Translations under genes and position numbers: made by a program
Assembly (NCBI GenBank): GCA_013399895.1
Contig: VXBA01002408.1
Coordinates: forward strand, 6,933 to 70,932
DNA: 64,000 nucleotides
Reading direction: 5' to 3'
From: Serilophus lunatus
Taxonomy: Eukaryota > Chordata > Aves > Passeriformes > Eurylaimidae
In this document: piece after piece, positions 61,623 through 64,000 of the stretch
Numbering within the stretch: the first letter of the stretch is position 1
Layout of the letters: every line of letters starts with the position of its first letter
The notes under the pieces: model-generated
Seen by the model: the letters and a program-made list of their open reading frames with translations, nothing else
Told to the model about the DNA's origin: nothing
Database searches by the model: none

Positions 61623-64000
61623 TGCAACTCAATTATGACAACACTTCAGGGCCTACTACATGATGTCACCGTGTCAAGCATCCATAAGAATACTAGGAGA
61701 GGGCTGGAGAAACAAGGTCCAATCAGGAGTTTCGGTTTTTTTCCAGTAAGAGTCAAAACCAAAACTTTAAGAGCACCATTTCACTGTGTTGGAGTAAAAA
61801 TGAAACAAGGCCACTGTTTTTGTCTGGCTTTTTGGCATCTATATTTGTCAAAGAATGTCATTGTTCACTGGGTGCTGCCATAATGAAACACTCCAGAGGC
61901 AAAGGAGAAATCTATAAAAAAAAAAGACAAAAGATATGTAACAGTTACTAGAAGTTTAAAGCAGATTCAGATTTTTCTCACAAGTAAAGTCTTACTACGT
62001 AGAGTGAACATTTAAGCAAAATATAAATTAAGCATAATAAGAAACAATGCTAATCAAATATAACAAACAGTTCCACATCTTTCCTCTGAAGACAGATCAG
62101 GTATTTCAAAAGCTTGGGAAATTCTGACCTGAGGTATTTAGTAAATGTCAAGATTAACTAAAGACATCAAATTTTTAGAGCCCTGATCTTATAAAAAGAA
62201 GAAAAATCTAGTAAGATAGTGACAGGGCCTTACAACAAAAACTCACAAGATATCAAATTTTAAAACAGAATGAGAAAAATCAGGTTGTGTAGGGATAAAA
62301 TTATAAACACCTTCAAAAGCAAAACAAAATAGTTGGTAACCAAATCTTAGAGTGAAGGAAGAGTCAGAAAGTGCAAGTGTTAAAAAGGATGGCTGGACCA
62401 CAACAGAGAGCTGCTTTTAAACTCCTGTGTCCTGGGCATGCAAGGATCTTGGAGACCTTACATAGATTCTTAATAAATACATGCAGACTGATATCAGGAA
62501 AAGATCACCAAAACCTGATTAAGAATAAAAAAAGTGGGGAGTGTAGAAGAAAAAGGAGCTGTTTTCCTGCCACAACACACACCCTGCCATTGCTCAACTG
62601 CACCTTTTGCCAACACCATGCAGTCAGTTCTCTTTAAAGGGGTATATTCTCCATAGTTTTGCCCTGATGGTACTATTTAGATGGAAACTGGAAAGGTTGG
62701 ATCAAGGGAGGGTTTTTGTTTTGTTTCAATTTCAAAACTTTAACAAACTTATGCAACATGTTTGAGTTCAAAGAAATGAGTGACAAGTCAAGTGCCAAAT
62801 AACAAATGCTTGGCATTTACTCATTGCCAAAGGCATTTTAGGATGTTGATAAACAGGGAGAAGCCTGACAGATTTATTTTCCTGAGTGATTCTTAGGACT
62901 CCCCAGTAAAAATGCTTGAAAGAGACACTGGCATCTGTATATCAGATAGAAAAAAAAGTAAAATAACTTAAATCTACACAAATTATATAATTAGAAAAGA
63001 AAAAACAAATAAAGAAGTTATTCTGTTCTACTGGATGCTTCAAATGCTTTATAAAAGCCCTATTTACATAATCACTCAGCAGACCAGAAAGGTTCTTGTT
63101 TACAGCAGTGCCAAGGGTAAACAGAACACTGCGTTTGGGGTATGTGAGTGAGGACAAACTGCAAACCTTACAATCCAAATTTCAGCCAGCTGTAGTTGTG
63201 CTGCAGAATATAAGGTCAGTTTGACTTTTACTATTTTAAAATAACACACCAGAAAAAAAATGCAGAAGCACAGTGGATACATAAAAATTTGCCTAATTTG
63301 GTCTTCTATAGATAAGTGTTTTCTTAAGTCTATGAGGACAGGGTGTTACAACTCCTAAGGGAACATGACATCAAGTGACAGTTTTGTAGACAGAGCAGTC
63401 AACTCCTGCTCAATGATGTGCTGAAGTTTAAAAAAAAAAAAAAAAATCAATCCAACACAACTCTTGCCAGTTCTGTTATGGACTGCAGTATCAATAATCT
63501 ACAAAATAAACAGCTATCCAGCAAACCATAAAATGCCCAACTGAAAAAGCTCCACAAAAGCATTTATCCAGATTATGGGGACACAGTATACCAAAGGAGT
63601 TTATGCTTACTGCAGATCCAACATACTATCATGTGTATTGGTAAAAAAGGAAGAAAAATGAATGAAATCAGAAATCCTTTCATGGGATAAGATTGCACAG
63701 CAAACATCATAAAGCAAATTGGTTCAGATTGAGGTTTGTTTTAACAACTTTTAGCAAGAGTGTAATTTTTTGTAAACACTAAAGACTGAATGATGGTTCA
63801 AGGCCACATTGGAGACTCCTATGCTTCCTCTGCCTTAAAAAGGGAGAGTGTTTTTGAAAAATCAGGACAGTGTTTGACCAGGTGACAGTTGCATTCCTCA
63901 CTGCCAGCCTGCTGAAGTGAGGAGGCAATAGGGATTTGAGTCCATTTCATTCCATGAATTCTATAGAACCCCCAAAACTAATGATACAGAAGTATAAAAA
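61623..64000 (-). other. SMPD3: SMPD3 5' UTR and upstream intron
   Basis: No coding sequence. A plausible acceptor on the - strand (TTTCTCCTTTGCCTCTGGAG) ends at 61891, which would give a 5' UTR of about 268 nt in the main exon. No CpG island is present, so the promoter is probably beyond 64000. An uninterrupted A-run of about 17 lies near 63430. Confidence 0.5.
63430..63446 (+). repeat. poly(A) tract
   Basis: A run of about 17 A on the + strand in AT-rich sequence. It may be a retroposon tail, but no element is recognisable to its left. Confidence 0.7.

Noticed and set aside
1..64000. Search for prokaryotic or viral systems, CRISPR arrays, tRNA or rRNA genes
   Set aside because: The window is an ordinary two-gene vertebrate locus. 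No direct-repeat arrays, cloverleaf sequences with A/B boxes, or retroviral LTR pairs were recognised by eye.

Overview
This is vertebrate nuclear DNA, most likely from a bird. Every coding segment is an exon bounded by GT...AG splice sites, introns are compact, and two repeat fragments match the CR1 LINE family that dominates avian genomes. I cannot assign a species. There is no prokaryotic content such as operons, CRISPR arrays or insertion sequences.

Two genes are present and they converge. On the + strand, PRMT7 (protein arginine N-methyltransferase 7) runs from about 298 to about 14035. Its complete reading frame is spread over 17 coding exons and joins in frame to 687 residues. Its CpG-rich 5' end lies at the left edge of the window. 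On the - strand, SMPD3 (neutral sphingomyelinase 2) has its complete reading frame in 7 exons, from the ATG at 61622 down to the stop at 31129, and encodes 661 residues. Its likely 3' UTR runs to about 26610. Its 5' non-coding exon(s) and promoter lie partly or wholly beyond position 64000. PRMT7 next to SMPD3 matches the order on human 16q22.1, recalled from knowledge.

Layout: 1-110 CpG-rich edge; 298-14035 PRMT7; about 14036-26609 intergenic, with an ancient SINE-like remnant, a CR1 fragment, simple repeats and a G-quadruplex motif; about 26610-31128 probable SMPD3 3' UTR; 31129-61622 SMPD3 coding exons with introns up to 11.6 kb, one holding a second CR1 fragment; 61623-64000 SMPD3 5' UTR and upstream intron.

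The two products do not work in one pathway. PRMT7 monomethylates arginines in histones, splicing proteins and other proteins. SMPD3 hydrolyses sphingomyelin to ceramide at the Golgi and inner plasma membrane. I found no convincing previously undescribed system. The most useful observations are the missing Cys54 in the SMPD3 palmitoylation cluster, a tandem repeat of branch-point-like motifs before a 48-nt PRMT7 exon, a 24-bp tandem duplication beside the SMPD3 main-exon donor, opposed poly(A) signals near 26.65 kb, and several strong inverted repeats in introns. Exon boundaries were read by eye from splice consensus, continuity of frame, and similarity to the human proteins as I remember them.
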